Positions 34,052 through 49,026 of a DNA stretch of 64,000 nucleotides are shown one piece after another. The DNA lies in assembly GCA_021029095.1 (NCBI GenBank), contig JAJOHG010000008.1:930001-994000 (forward strand), written 5' to 3'. Each line of letters begins with the position of its first letter. The stretch's first letter is position 1. A model generated the notes under the pieces. The model made no database searches, was not told the origin of the DNA, and was given only the letters and a program-made list of their open reading frames with translations. The translations under genes and the position numbers were made by a program. The DNA comes from Phellopilus nigrolimitatus (taxonomy: Eukaryota; Basidiomycota; Agaricomycetes; Hymenochaetales; Hymenochaetaceae).

Positions 34052-35617
34052 ATGCCCGTCGCCGTCAAACCGCAGTCAGCTCCTGGAGGAATAAAATCAT
34101 ACTACCAAGCAAAGATTGAAGCAGCTGAAATTACCATCAACCACAAAACTCAGAACTTACGCCGTCTCGAGGCCCAACGTAATGCTTTGAATGCTCGAGG
34201 TACGTTAGACTCTGGCTTTCCAGGGAATAAGAGGGCTTATATCTTTTGACATGAACTAGTACGTCTCCTGAGGGAGGAACTGCAACTTCTGCATGAGCCT
34301 GGAAGCTATGTTGGTGAGGTAGTGAAGGTCATGGGCAAGAACAAAGTCCTGGTCAAGGTGCAACCCGAGGGCAAATACAGTACGCATACCTTTCTTTGGT
34401 GGTATACATAAACTGAAATTCGGATTAGTTGTCGATTGTGACCAGGAAATCGACATAAGCTCTTTGAAAGCAACCCTTCGTGTCGCCCTCCGTTCCGATT
34501 CTTACACTATACACAAGATCCTACCAAACAAGGTCGACCCACTAGTCTCGCTCATGATGGTTGAGAAGGTACCAGACAGCACGTATGAGATGGTTGGTGG
34601 TCTCGACAAGCAAATCAAGGAAATCAAGGAAGTCATCGAGCTTCCCGTCAAGCATCCCGAGCTTTTCGAGGCTCTCGGAATTGCTCAGCCCAAGGGTGTA
34701 CTTCTTTATGGACCCCCAGGTACGGGAAAGACACTTCTCGCGCGTGCCGTCGCGCACCACACCGACTGTCGCTTCATTCGTGTGTCCGGCTCTGAGCTTG
34801 TGCAGAAATACATCGGTGAGGGCTCGCGCATGGTGCGCGAGCTGTTCGTAATGGCGCGTGAGCATGCCCCGAGTATTATCTTTATGGATGAAATCGATTC
34901 GATTGGTAGCTCGCGTGGCGAAAGCGGTAGTGGTGGTGGAGATTCAGAGGTTCAAAGGACAATGTTGGAACTTCTCAATCAACTAGATGGATTTGAACCG
35001 ACGAAGAACATTAAAGTCATCATGGCGACTAACCGAATAGGTGCGTCCGATTATCGACTAATTAATATCATAGCATCTTTTTACATCGCCTTCAGATATC
35101 CTTGACTCTGCGTTATTACGACCTGGCCGTATCGACCGTAAGATCGAGTTCCCACCGCCAGGGCCTGAAGCACGAGTCAGCATTCTGCGTATTCACTCGC
35201 GCAAAGTAAGCAGTTGTCCGTCTATGCAATTTTAATTTAACTAATCGAAAATCCATTATTGTCGTGACTGTCTAGATGTCTCTTCAACGGGGTATTAATC
35301 TACGTGCTCTCGCCGAGAAGATGGGTCAGTGCTCCGGAGCTGAGGTCCGTGGTATTTGTACAGAAGCCGGTATGCCTTGTCGTCCCTCTTAATATTCGGA
35401 CTCGGACCAAGATTGCTGACACTACTGCAGGTATGTATGCTCTTCGAGAACGCCGACAACACGTCACGCAGGAAGATTTCGAGTTTGCTATCGCCAAGGT
35501 CAGAACCAGCCCACCTTTTCCCGTAAATGATGGTCGTTCACATCGACTTTCTTTCTCGTACAGGTGCTCAAAAAGAACCAAGAAGGGAACACATCGGTCA
35601 ACAAGCTGTTCTCGTAA
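34052..35617 (+). CDS. RPT6: 26S proteasome regulatory ATPase subunit RPT6 (PSMC5)
   Basis: Seven exons (34052-34199, 34260-34379, 34429-35040, 35096-35205, 35276-35369, 35431-35498, 35564-35617) encode 401 residues, close to the family norm. An N-terminal coiled coil precedes the OB domain ([27 protein letters not shown]). The AAA domain follows with Walker A GPPGTGKT, pore-loop [10 protein letters not shown], Walker B IIFMDEID, sensor-1 IMATNRIDILD and the arginine finger [10 protein letters not shown]. The C-terminal helices end in NKLFS. It is one of six ATPases of the 19S base that unfold ubiquitinated proteins and feed them to the 20S core. Sequence conservation throughout makes this one of the safest calls. 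Confidence 0.97.
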
Positions 35618-36173
35618 TTTCTTCTATCCCTTCTGTATTTGCTGTTTACCCGTTCTCCATGCAATATACTGTGGCTTTCGCAAAATAGACCGTTCTTGTC
35701 GCCCGAAAGTGAACGCCGCAAATAATCTTGAACAGTGCGCATAACGAGAGAAAAGACAAGACGGAAATCATTCAGGCATACATTCCAAGTCATCAACATG
35801 ACCTTGCGCTTCCTTACAAATTGTATACTAGATGAGCTGTTCGAGAAGGGGAACGCGTCACATGCATACAGAAATGAAGGCGGACAGTTACGTCCATGAA
35901 TATCATTCCTCACGCAACCGCATTATTATCCCTCCTTGCTAACGCAGACAATGATCTCCCAGATGACGAAGCGTGAATGGCCAGGGTGCTAATATGCCTC
36001 TTCTATGTATGCTACTCGATCCGTCCTGATATGTCATCTCGTCGACGGAGATTTCATATATCTTGGCATTCTCGATTCTCTGTCCGCGGTTTAACATCGG
36101 CAAGGAATCGGAGATGCAACCTTCTATGTCAGGGGGTGAAACACCTTCTGGCGACACGACCCAGATTCTTTAC

Positions 36174-36610
36174 TAGCTTGGAATAAGGTTGGTTGGAAGG
36201 ACGCGTGCAGGACATGAAAAGAGGCCCGTATCTGTTCCAGGCAACACATTTCGGAAAGTCGGAAAGGAAGTGAGAGTAGGGGGTGAGGCCTCATGCTTGA
36301 ATGATTTCATCAACTCTCCGGAATCTCGTTTCCAAATAAATGCTGAGCCGTCTGTTTGAAAGTTAATGCAATAGTAATCACATACTACCCGGTGAACAAT
36401 TGTGTATTTCTTACTTTGACTTGCAGCAAAGACAGATTTATCATCGGTTCCTCCGAAGCCACCATGTGCTGTAAAGTGAACTGGTCCGGTCTTGTCTTGT
36501 AAATCAGGGTCATATGTGACCTTGCTATACCTCTCTATGATCGCGGCAGTGACGGGAATTTCCCTTCCGAATTGAGGCAACGACAGGGCAAGACCAATCT
36601 CAACAGATTC
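36174..36610 (-). pseudogene. WD40-like gene fragment
   Basis: On the minus strand two exon-like pieces join in frame over an intron (about 36360-36415, GTAAGA...ACAG). The first reads IGLALSLPQFGREIP and GPVHFTAHGGFGGTDD; the second reads DGSAFIWKRDSGELMKSF, which has the spacing of one WD40 blade. No ATG precedes the first piece, because the apparent start there is TTG, and stops follow soon after. Downstream (35939-36157) other open pieces exist but I cannot connect them. It looks like the 3' remnant of a WD-repeat gene. A short real gene with an unseen first exon inside the methyltransferase promoter is the alternative. Confidence 0.38.
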
Positions 36611-36782
36611 TTGGAAGGTGCATCAAAAAGAATTTGAATACAGAGGACGAGGGGACACTGCCAATCATGGCATAAATGCAGAGATGATCATTGATCGTCG
36701 CACACTACTCACCCACGAGACTCCTGAGACTTTTCCGGACTTTGCATAATCTCTGATCTTAACCAAATTGCTGCACTTTATA

Positions 36783-38327
36783 ATGTTCAGATTCAACTTT
36801 TCTGACATAGAGCTCGACGTCGAGGGAAACCCATCTTCTGTGTATGACGGATCCACCAGGAATGACAAGGAATTTCCCGAGTCGACAAATTTCTTGCAAT
36901 CTGGCGCAGGATCTAGTGACCACGGCTCAAGAAGACACGACGGAGGCAGCCGCGTGCGCGAGTTAACGGTAGAAGAGCTAGTAAGTACATCGCCGTGCAC
37001 GATTCTTGCTTAATGCTCATAAATTCATTGTCCTATTGGAACGGATCGGAAAGGCAGACAGAAGCTCTCCCGCCCGTATTCTCTTACTCTCCCTTGATTG
37101 TCCCGCTCACTGGAGGTGTGGCGCTCGATGAATCAATAGGTGGGATCCGACAGGCGGAGCATCGGCAGCAAAAGAGCATAACGCTGTTGCGTCGGGATCT
37201 TTTCGACGCGCGTTACCAGCTCATCTCGCAGGACGACAACGTCGAGGGCGGACCCTCTTCGGGCCCAGGGATTGACATGTCTTCCACTTCCGAAGCCAAC
37301 GAGGAGAGCGCAAACGCACTCACGTTTGTCGATAATCCATCTGACCTCGTCCCAGGCGTGTACGAAGGCGGACTGAAGACATGGGAGTGCAGTCTCGACC
37401 TCGTGGACTACCTTGCGAGCGTGAACCCGGAAAATGAGATTGGTGGGACGGGCGCAGCGAAGTGGATGAGAGGAAAGAGAGTTCTTGAGGTGCGGGGATT
37501 ATACTTGCAATGTAGTGCGACTTTACTAATATGTCGAAAATATTCGCCTCGCTGTGCACAGATTGGTTGTGGGACTGGTGTCCCAAGTCTCTACCTGTTG
37601 CACGAGCTTTTTTCTCAAGTGCCGATGAAGGATGACCCAAGCACGGAGATCGTATTGCAAGATTACAACGACCTCGTTCTACGGCTTGTCACTTTTCCTA
37701 ACTTGCTTTTAGCATGGTGTGCGTATTCAACTTGTTCATATCACAATGTACTAACGAGGTGGAATTTCCTAAGATGCTTCCCTTGAAGGCCAAGCTTACC
37801 GTTCGCGACGCAGCCCATCTGAGGCAGATGAAGAAAATGAGTCTTTCGATATCACGCAGCCGGGGGACATGCACATTACACCAGGTTTGCTGGCCGCCTT
37901 CCGTACTTCCTTGGAGGATCAACACATATCAGTGCGCTTCATTGCGGGATCCTGGCAGGCGTTGAGCGAGGACGCGTCATTTATTGCCAAGCCGTTCGAC
38001 GTGGCTATGGCCTCCGAAACTATCTATGACGTCGCAAGCCTTCCATCACAAATCAGATTGTTGAAACGGGCGATGACGGGTGACGAGAACAAGGACATTC
38101 ACGCGCTGGCTCGAAATCTTTCTGTGGAAGAAAGTCGTTCGCGGACATCTAGCTCTTTATGCTTGGTTGCCGCCAAGGTATTGTACTTCGGCGTGGGCGG
38201 GGGTGTCATGGATTTCGAACACGTAGTGAGAGAATATGGTGGAACGGTTACGACCATACTACAGCGCAAGGCTGGGGTTGAGCGAAAGGTCATGCGCATA
38301 AATTGGAATATATTAGGGAAAGAATGA
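36783..38327 (+). CDS. Protein-histidine N-methyltransferase (HPM1/METTL18-like)
   Basis: Four exons (36783-36980, 37058-37489, 37562-37718, 37774-38327) give 446 residues. The N-terminus MFRFNFSDIELD is typical of the family. The methyltransferase core contains LVPGVYEGGLKTWECSLDLV, the SAM-binding motif I RVLEIGCGTGVPSLYLL, and LQDYNDLVLRLVTFPNLLLA. These match yeast Hpm1 and human METTL18, which methylate a histidine of ribosomal protein uL3 and so tune ribosome assembly and translation. The C-terminal half has ITPGLLAAF, FDVAMASETIYD and VLYFGVGGGVMDF, also as in the family. The 72-residue insert around the Gln/Ser-rich QAEHRQQKS is variable. I am confident of the family and infer the uL3 substrate from orthology. 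Confidence 0.88.
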
Positions 38328-39989
38328 TAATCTACGATACGAAAGAAACTAAAACAAATTTTCTGCATGGGAACGACATACAAAGGTTATTAGCCATACA
38401 ATGGAGTGTTTGAAGCGTTGTGTTCCCTGTAGAGAGAAATGGTAAGCATCGTGCAAGAATCGATGCAAGGAAAGACAAGGACGAAAGAATCAGAGAAGCC
38501 GATGTTTTCATGTCCTCGTCCAGCGACATACTCACTCCTCCGTCACACATGCCCAAGACGAGCATGCATGAAGCGACCTGCACATATGTACAAGTGGAGG
38601 AGACGAGACGCCGCAACGAACAAGACACTCAACGAATGGATGAACTTAGTTTCTTCTTGGAAAAAATACCGACAAGAGGTGTCATGCAAAAAAAAAAAAA
38701 CTCACTTCAGCGTACACCCTCCCCAGCGAAGCAACCGGAATCGGCACTATAGAAGACCGAGCAATCAATAAATCGTCCAGGAGGAAAAGGAAAAACAGAG
38801 AAAGAGTCAGGATTGAGTTTTGGTATAATGGAGTATCCACAAGGAGCTTGCGCTCTCTTTCGGAAGCAGAACTGAATAGTTTGTTCATCACGAAAAAAAG
38901 TGTAGTCTTTGAACGATGCGAAGGCAAGGCAGACTCACCAGAAGTATCTCGTAAGGCGGACGGAAGGACGATGGTCGTTCGAATGCGAGAAAGTCTGAGA
39001 ATTTATAGCCGCAAGAACTGTACAGGCCCCGACAAGGGCCATGCTTTCGAACTCCGCTACTCGTTCCAAATTAGGTACGCGTCGCATCCCAGCTTTGCTC
39101 AGTCTTTTACCACCACCTGTATTGTCGTTGATGCCGTTGCTGTTGTCGCTACCAACATAAATGTGTCGATGATATATGTACTCAAGTCGACTGAGACTTT
39201 CATCACGGTAAGTTCTTATCTTACGCGTTCTTTGCCATGAAGATATCTATCCATTTCTTCGAGCCGGCGACGTTACTCGATGAGCCTTGCTCTAACATGC
39301 ATCACCAACTGAGCATTCATTTTTCTTGACATCTTGTTCCTTTTTCGAGTATTGTGCTAAGTATTCTTACTAGAGCTTTGTTGGATCAGAAAGTGCATTT
39401 ACTCTTTCTCTTGGCCTGGTGGTAGTGGACGAGTAGATGGTGTTTCGTTTAAGGCCTCATATCCTGCCGACAACCGTATATGGGTGTATATTGTTTCTCT
39501 TTTAACAGTGATCTGTCGCTCGCTGGTGGAAAGTCGTGGTAAACAGGTAAGATTTTGACTCTTTGACCGCGTCCGTCCTTCGTCCGTGATGCTTTAACCA
39601 TACAAGCATATGTCCGATTCTGAATGAAGGACACATTTATGTTGTCTGAGACTTTTATTTATTTTGATGTAACTTCTTTTGCTGTTGTTCTAACTTTTTT
39701 TTTGACAGTGTTTCATTCCATGGGATCAGTGTAGGTAGCAAACCTTGTCATATACAGGTGTAATTTTCTGTAGCTTGCTCCATAAATACAATATATTGAG
39801 ACAGTAATTGAATCCTTTCAACAAGAAAGTGCAAACGAGAAGAGAGAAAAAACCGAACTCGTAAAATCATGCCGCGTATTATACGATTGTACAGACGTTG
39901 CTGTCAGACAAAGCTTTCTGTCATTCCCGCTGCTCCGCGAGCGCCAGAAGTCCTCCCTAACATATCACCAAGCCCGACTGACACAAGGC
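38328..39989. other. Convergent intergenic region, 1.66 kb, no gene seen
   Basis: It lies between the methyltransferase stop and the calcineurin stop. Open frames are short, overlapping and without motifs. It includes an A run of about 12 at 38690 and a pyrimidine-rich stretch. A non-coding RNA cannot be ruled out from sequence alone. Confidence 0.45.
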
Positions 39990-42635
<2,646 letters not shown>

Positions 42636-42871
42636 GGCTGGTCGTGCGTCGTGCTGGTGGTCGTGCAGGAAGAAAGAAATGTGGACAAGGAGGAAGTGGA
42701 GGGTTGCGGAGAGTCTTGTTGTTCTAGATCTGGCTACTACAAGTAGACGTGCGCCTATGAGGGCGGGGTTTTAATCACCCGAGTTACCACTTACAGCCGG
42801 TCTCGATGCCATCAATGCATGTCTACTGCAATGAGGTTTATCTACATGTATACAGGCGTTTTTCCTCAGAA

Positions 42872-44040
42872 TTAGCCAAAGTATAGTGCTAGTACATGTT
42901 TTGCGACGTTGAAACCGAGGAGGGAGACAATGTATGCCGCGAAAAGTGGCAGAAGGGGTGATAATAGTAGCTCTGTCCGGATAAGAAATGGAAGAGCTGC
43001 ACGACGTATATAAACAGCCACATTCAGCAAGAAATTGCGATTGCAGGAGAAGCGAGCTTACCATTCAACCCCAGATAAACACCATACATATACTGCGCGA
43101 ATCTGTGAAACATGGATACACGTTAATGACAGAACAGAATAGGTAGTACGCGTGCACTTACCCAGCTAAATAGAGAGTATTCCCTACCCATAGACATACC
43201 CAGTTATCCTTAAGCACTATAGGCACAAGGAAAAGCTGCGCAAGGTATAATGTTAAATAAAAAGGAAAGAATGCGTTGGTGTGGACGTCAAAGGCATAAG
43301 CCCATTCCACGGCGGTGTCCGTAGGGTTAGCGTGCGAAGGAGGCGAAAGCAAGAGGTGATTTGAAATGAACCTGGGAGAAGTTAACATTTCTGCTACAAA
43401 ACAAGGAGTATAGACCGCGAACCATATTATAGTCGCCACAGCGACGCCGACTAGCAAGAAGTCTCTTAAGATCATAAATATTGCTAGACGAATAGCTTGC
43501 CATGGAGAATAGTACCACACTATTGACCATGCGACCGCAGACACTGTCAATGTATCCAATTAGTACGGCATAGCAGTGAACAAAACAGAAGACAGCACCA
43601 ATCAAACACGCGCCAATCAAGACGAGGATAGCTGGATCGTCTCTCGCCCAAGTGTTTTTTGTCTCTACACATTTTCTTTACACTCCAGCACGTCACGAGT
43701 AAACAGAAAGCGTACGCTTGTGAAAATAAACGTTGCGGTATCTATAGACCTTCGAAATTAGAAAAAGTGTAATATCATGTGTTTCAAATGCTTACACTCT
43801 TTTTGGAGCAAGACACAGGTACGTTAGCTGCCACGCAGCCAGTTCAAAGTCCTATGATATAGAATGAATATTGCAGGCACTGCAAATGACGCGTCTTTGC
43901 ATATTACACACCATCTGTTGAAACCGATGCAGTCGACGAAATATCAAGGGCACCCTGGTTGACATGGTTGACACAGCGGGCTTTGGAAAAGAGGAGGCAT
44001 TGTTGGGCGTAGGTGGTGCACTGAGAGGAAGTAAAGCCAT
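42872..44040 (-). CDS. UNC-50/GMH1 family Golgi membrane protein
   Basis: The chosen ATG at 44040 (MALLPLSAPP) gives about 265 residues over seven exons. The family pattern is clear: RRLHRFQQMDFELAAWQLTY, CLAPKRVYRYRNVYFHKQTK, WARDDPAILVLIG, then VEWAYAFDVHTNAFFPFYL, GNTLYLAGFAQYMYGVYLG and the last hydrophobic segment up to HVLALYFG. About five membrane segments are predicted. Yeast Gmh1 and animal UNC-50 sit in the Golgi and bind or act with large ARF exchange factors; UNC-50 also helps receptor trafficking. Splicing at the LIGAVF-LSAVAW junction (GTTTTG...GACAG) was needed to keep the TM segment open. It is divergent from the WW-domain gene, with 258 bp between start codons. Confidence 0.9.
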
Positions 44041-44298
44041 AACAGCATGTATCCTGGATGCTTGACACCCAAGCTGCAAATGCTTTTACAGGCTGTGAAC
44101 GTTGAACTGGGAGCACGAGCTGCGGCGCGTCTGGTGGGCTTGTCAGACCGTGGACGTGTATGCTGACAAAGTCATCAAAAAAGGAAGATTATTCTGTCGG
44201 CGCTGTTCTTCTTTTGAGGTAAACGTCCAGACGACGTCTACCCGTTGCTGCGCCTTCTCCACGACAACGACGACGACGGTGACGACGACACATTCACC
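44041..44298. promoter_or_regulatory. Divergent promoter, UNC50-like / WW protein
   Basis: 258 bp between two start codons in opposite directions. The part next to the WW gene is an ACGACGACG-rich leader. No TATA box was seen. Confidence 0.5.
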
Positions 44299-47200
44299 AT
44301 GGCAGACGACGCTGAGGTCCTCGACTGGGGAGGTGAGGAGGATGAGCATTTCGGTGAGTACTTCAAAACGTGTATTTTTTCAGACGCGATAAAGCAGACG
44401 ACGTTTCGAAGGTGAAGGTCTCCACCGCACGACGAGCATGGGCGACGGCGACGACGTCGTCTCCATCGGCGGCGAGGAGGATGACATGATGGAACTCGCG
44501 GCCTTTCAGTCGCGCACTTTGCAAGACAATGGCAACCAGGATTCACCTCCTACTGCTGCGAGGGTTCTTTCAGGCAAAGCGACGCCCAGGCGCGACGCGA
44601 ACGATGCCCATCTGCCACCTGAGCCTCCTTCGCCGGCGAAATCTTCCTATGACTCATCTACTGCACATCGGACACCTGTCCGCCGCTCGCAATCGCAATC
44701 TCTGAAAGCACCGCTGATGCACGCGTTGCCGCCTAAGCCGGTCGTCGCGGCTGGGCCTTCTTTCCGTGCTCGTACTCAATCACACTCGAACTTCATAGGT
44801 GCGAGTGTCATGTCCGGCACCAGACGCCCTCAGGACGTCAAAAGACTTGCCAACGGCTCGAAGCCTTCCGGCAGGGATTCTGACGAGCTTCCTCCAGGCT
44901 GGGTAACACGCGCGCCAAGGGATAGTACGAACGGCGAGGTGTACTATTTTAACACCCTCACCGCAGAATCTCAATGGGAGCGACCATCTGTTGATGATCA
45001 TTATGGTAAGGCTTCGCCCTCGAGTCCAAGGGATAGAGACAGGGCCGATCATGAGGATTTCCCCTCGGATGACAAGTTGCCTGGCGGCATACGCTCTGAC
45101 AAGCACCAGGATTCTCAGGAATCCAGGGAAATTGAAAGGCCTCTTCCTGCGACTCCTGCTCCAGATTTGTCTTACGCTGACCGGCACTACCGTCCTGCAA
45201 AAGTGCCGGGCTCACCGCCTGCTCGGAGTGTTCAACGACCTCGGCGCGATCCCTCACCTTCATTTGCGCCAAACCAAGGCGCATCTCGTGGCGACCCGTT
45301 ATACGACTCTTCAAGCGTCCAAGATAAAACCCGCACGGATAGGGACTCTCCGCCGTCTCGTGCATACGGCCTACAGGCTGGAGCTGATGAGCCGAGACCT
45401 CGACGTAGTTCTTTCTCTGGGCCAATGGATTTTTCTCTCTTCACTCGTGAAAACTCGAGCGGGGGTGAATCTTTCGGCGCCCCTCGTGGTCAAGGATCTG
45501 ACCGAGGACGGGGAATGAATCGCAACTCAGGACCTATGCAAGACTCGAAGAGCCGATCGCAACACTTTGCAAATGATTATAGGGGTGACGCGAACCTCCA
45601 TACTATCAATAACCAATTCAGAGATCCTCCACCTCATCCAGGGGATGCCGCAGCGCCATCTCATAGAAGTACGTTATCCGCATCACCTCTCCATCTCCTA
45701 CACGGTTTGCATGCTCGCGTGTCTCGGCGTTCCCTGTCCTGTCATGGTCTACCCATCCGCGCAGGCCTTGCAGCTCTTTCCCTTCATTAGCCATTCTTAC
45801 ACATCTCCATCGGTTCTCAATTCTATTTCTACGCTTCTATAGGGTACAGGTCCCGATCGCCGCCGCCGCGTGTCCGAGAGCGAGAGCCTTACTTCAATAA
45901 TAACGATACGGTCCCCGTTTTCGATGGACCTATTGCAAGTCGCGGATCGTTTACCCGTCAGGGCAGCGGCAGACCTGCCTTTCAGCAGAGCGGTCCGGCC
46001 CAGCGTCAGGCATGGAACGCGCCTACGCAAAGCCGCCGCGATGCAGAGGCGTCTCCGGTAACCTATGATGCCCCTCCGCGCCGGCCGCGCGAACCCGAGT
46101 ACACACCGAAAATGAACATGGGCGTCGATGCGAAGAGACGGAGGCTCGACGACCGAGCGGACTCGACGCACGTTCGTCGAGACCGTTCGCGTAGTCCTGT
46201 GGACAGTCACTCTCAACCCTTTCCTTCGGCCTCTTACCCTGGTGGTAGAGACGACCAACAGCAATATCGCGGGAACAACAACAGTATGTGTTCGCTCTTC
46301 GTTCGCCGTGGTCTGCATGAGTGCCTTGGTGCCGAATTCCCTTTCTTATACCTTGTTTAAGATTTCCGACAGCAAAGGCACCCTCCGCCTGGCCCACCTC
46401 CACTATTAAATAACAGAGGCCCGGAAAGCAGCGCGTTTGTGGATCGTGCGTTTAATGGGTTGCCTGACAGACCACGAGACGGGAATCTCGACGGCAGGTC
46501 TACTAACAATGGAGCTCCCATTCCTTCAGGTCCGCGCCTCAGGAATCAACCCCATCCGACGATCGATCCCGACTTCCGTGAACCCGCCGATTTGAACAGA
46601 CGTCAGTTACCACCTGCTGGACCAGCTTCTTACAACCAGCAGCCTTCGAGGTTGACCAGACGTGACAGTCGGAGGTTCGACGGCGGCAGACCAATGGACC
46701 ATCGGTCGGACAGGAATCGTAGTCCAGAACCAATGGATGTGGATGGACCGTCACGATCGAGGTTTGTTCCTCCGCAAAACGTCGGATCCATGTACAGCGA
46801 ACGGCTGGTTGAGGGTGATCGGCGCGATAGCATGGACAACCTGCCGACTGGACCACGGGCAATGCATTCGAAGGGAAGCGGTCAGACATCGCCCGTTGTA
46901 AGTTTGCCGAGTCCTTTGCCAACGCAAGGTAGTTTCACCAGTCCCACGGATATTACTCCGCTCTCCGGTACGTTGACTTATTGTTACTGTTGAATGTTTC
47001 TGAAGGAGGATGTTTTGATCAGGTGGAATCTCGACGCGCGGAAGAAGGCCGACGCGTTTCGGCGACCGAGCGAATCAGCAGTCTTTCGAGGATCGTGCTG
47101 ATGAGCCTCCTAGGCAGTTCGAGGGTAACTTCGGTCCTGTTAGAGACAAGGTTATACCTGAAACTGGGCTAGGCAATCAGCGTTTCGTACAGTCTGCCGT

Positions 47201-49026
47201 TTCGCAGGACGAGCCATCTCAGATACATGTGCGCCAACACGCTTCTCTTACGTTCTGCTAAACCATATGCTGATGTATGAGTAGGATCGTCCTCCGCCTC
47301 TTTCTAATGGTTCGAGGCTTGTTGGGGATGGGCCGTCTTACTCACCAAGGAGGACACCGCCAGCGAAGCCAGTGACTGGAGCGAATAATGTCCCTGTCCC
47401 AACGAGAAAAGGATGGCAAGCTGGTGCTGGTGCTGCTGTGGGCGATGAACCCAGACAGCAATCCGACCATCCCGAGCAAGATTGGGGTCGGCAGGCTCGT
47501 GCGCCTCAGAGACCGGACAATACTGTAAGGCATACTTATTCCCCAGATCCTTCTCATCTTTGCTAATACCTTTTCAGTCGGATGCCGCTCGAAACCTGTC
47601 GACTTCGCCCGAGACTCACTACAATGGATTACACGGAGATGTTCAACGAAGGATGTCATTGAGTGACAGGATTCCTATTGCAGATGCACGTCTTATACCG
47701 ATCACCTTTTAAATACTTATACTGACCGCATTCTAGGATCATCCTAAGCCGTATGATTCTCCGCGATCTCTGGACATTTCTGAGCAAAACCGTTTGCGGA
47801 ATCAGCCTTCCGCGCGCGGCTTCGGAAGCGCTCGAGGTCCCCGTGTCGTAAGTACTAAATGGCACACTCGAAAGCAAGTCGATTCTCAGACAACCGATCC
47901 TCTCAAGTCGCGCTTCAGTAAGCCCCAGGATAATCCTACGACTGCGACTGAGCTTGGCAGCGAGCCGCGCGTCTGGATTCCCCGGGAAGGAGTGACAGAC
48001 ACATACGGAGAAGCTCAACCATCGAATATGTACCGAAATGATGCCCGCGGCTCAAGTCCACATCCGCGTGCCCCCGAGACCGTCCGTTCGATGCCTGGTC
48101 AGCGTCAGGGTGAGGGTTATCCTCGTCAAGGCCAGTCTTTCGGCACATCTCGCGGAATGAGGGAGAGATCACGATCACCCGGAAGCCTAAAGGATTGGCG
48201 TAAAGGCATGCCGTCCACGATGGCGCACGAAAGCCCGCACTCTCGACCATCTTTGGATCTCCGTGACCAGCGCCTTGGGGGGATTCGAACGCCAGACGAT
48301 CGTTCGCGTCCCCTGCCTCCGTCTCCGCCAGCGAATACTACCGTACCACTTTATAATCGGCTGGAAGACCCACCCGCCGCACACCAGCGTGGCAGAGCCG
48401 ATTTCAGAGGGAGGCAAGGATACTATGAAGACGGACCGCGCGATAATCGATCTGCAAATTCTGTTATAACAACTGTTCATCCTTCGAGGCTTCCGATGAT
48501 CAACACTAACACGTCGACTAACGTCAAAGTCAGCGCGCCAAATGCGTCTATGGAGGAGCCGCGCTCGTCTCAACCTCCTTCTTTCCGCATTAAACGCCCT
48601 CACTCCAAGTTCTCGGGCTCGCCTTCTCGAACTCCTGTACAAGATGGAAACAGAGGCTCCGAGGACGACGCGCGAGAGTCGAGCTTCCAATCACGCGACA
48701 CCGCGCAAGGACGCACGGAAATGCCCCGCTCAAATTCTTTACTTCATCGTTTGAACATGAACGAATCTGATACGGTCAGTGCACCCAGTGCGCCGCAGCC
48801 GTCTTTGCGCGAGCGGGTCGACTTGCCGCCAAGGTGGAAGGACAATGAACCGAACGGGCCTGGCGACGCAGCATTCAACATGGGCACTGTGGGCGATGGC
48901 GATGGATCATTCTCCGCAGGCTATGGGGACGGAGGTAGACGGGGTTATGGACGCGGGCGTGGACGTGGCGGCCGGCCTCGTAGGGGTCGAGGTCGGGGTG
49001 GCCCAAGCTCTATGACTGATTCGTGA
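44299..49026 (+). CDS. Very large disordered protein with WW domain and RGG tail
   Basis: Exon 1 (44299-44353, [18 protein letters not shown]) splices to an exon starting at 44412. About nine further introns are inferred; the product is roughly 1,350-1,400 residues. A single WW domain lies near residue 180 ([20 protein letters not shown] with SQWERP closing it). The rest is low-complexity: Arg/Ser/Pro/Asp-rich with many RSRSP and SPxR sites. It ends in an RGG box ([20 protein letters not shown]). WW domains bind proline-rich or phospho-Ser-Pro ligands and RGG boxes bind RNA, so a nuclear role in transcription-coupled RNA processing is a fair inference. No catalytic domain is present. A late segment, [10 protein letters not shown]...[13 protein letters not shown], looks like a conserved short motif. 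Intron boundaries near 46980-47030 and 47230-47290 are approximate. Confidence 0.8.

Noticed and set aside
38848..39240. Plus-strand open frame of 130 codons
   Set aside because: No recognisable domain and no exon-intron continuation; treated as intergenic.
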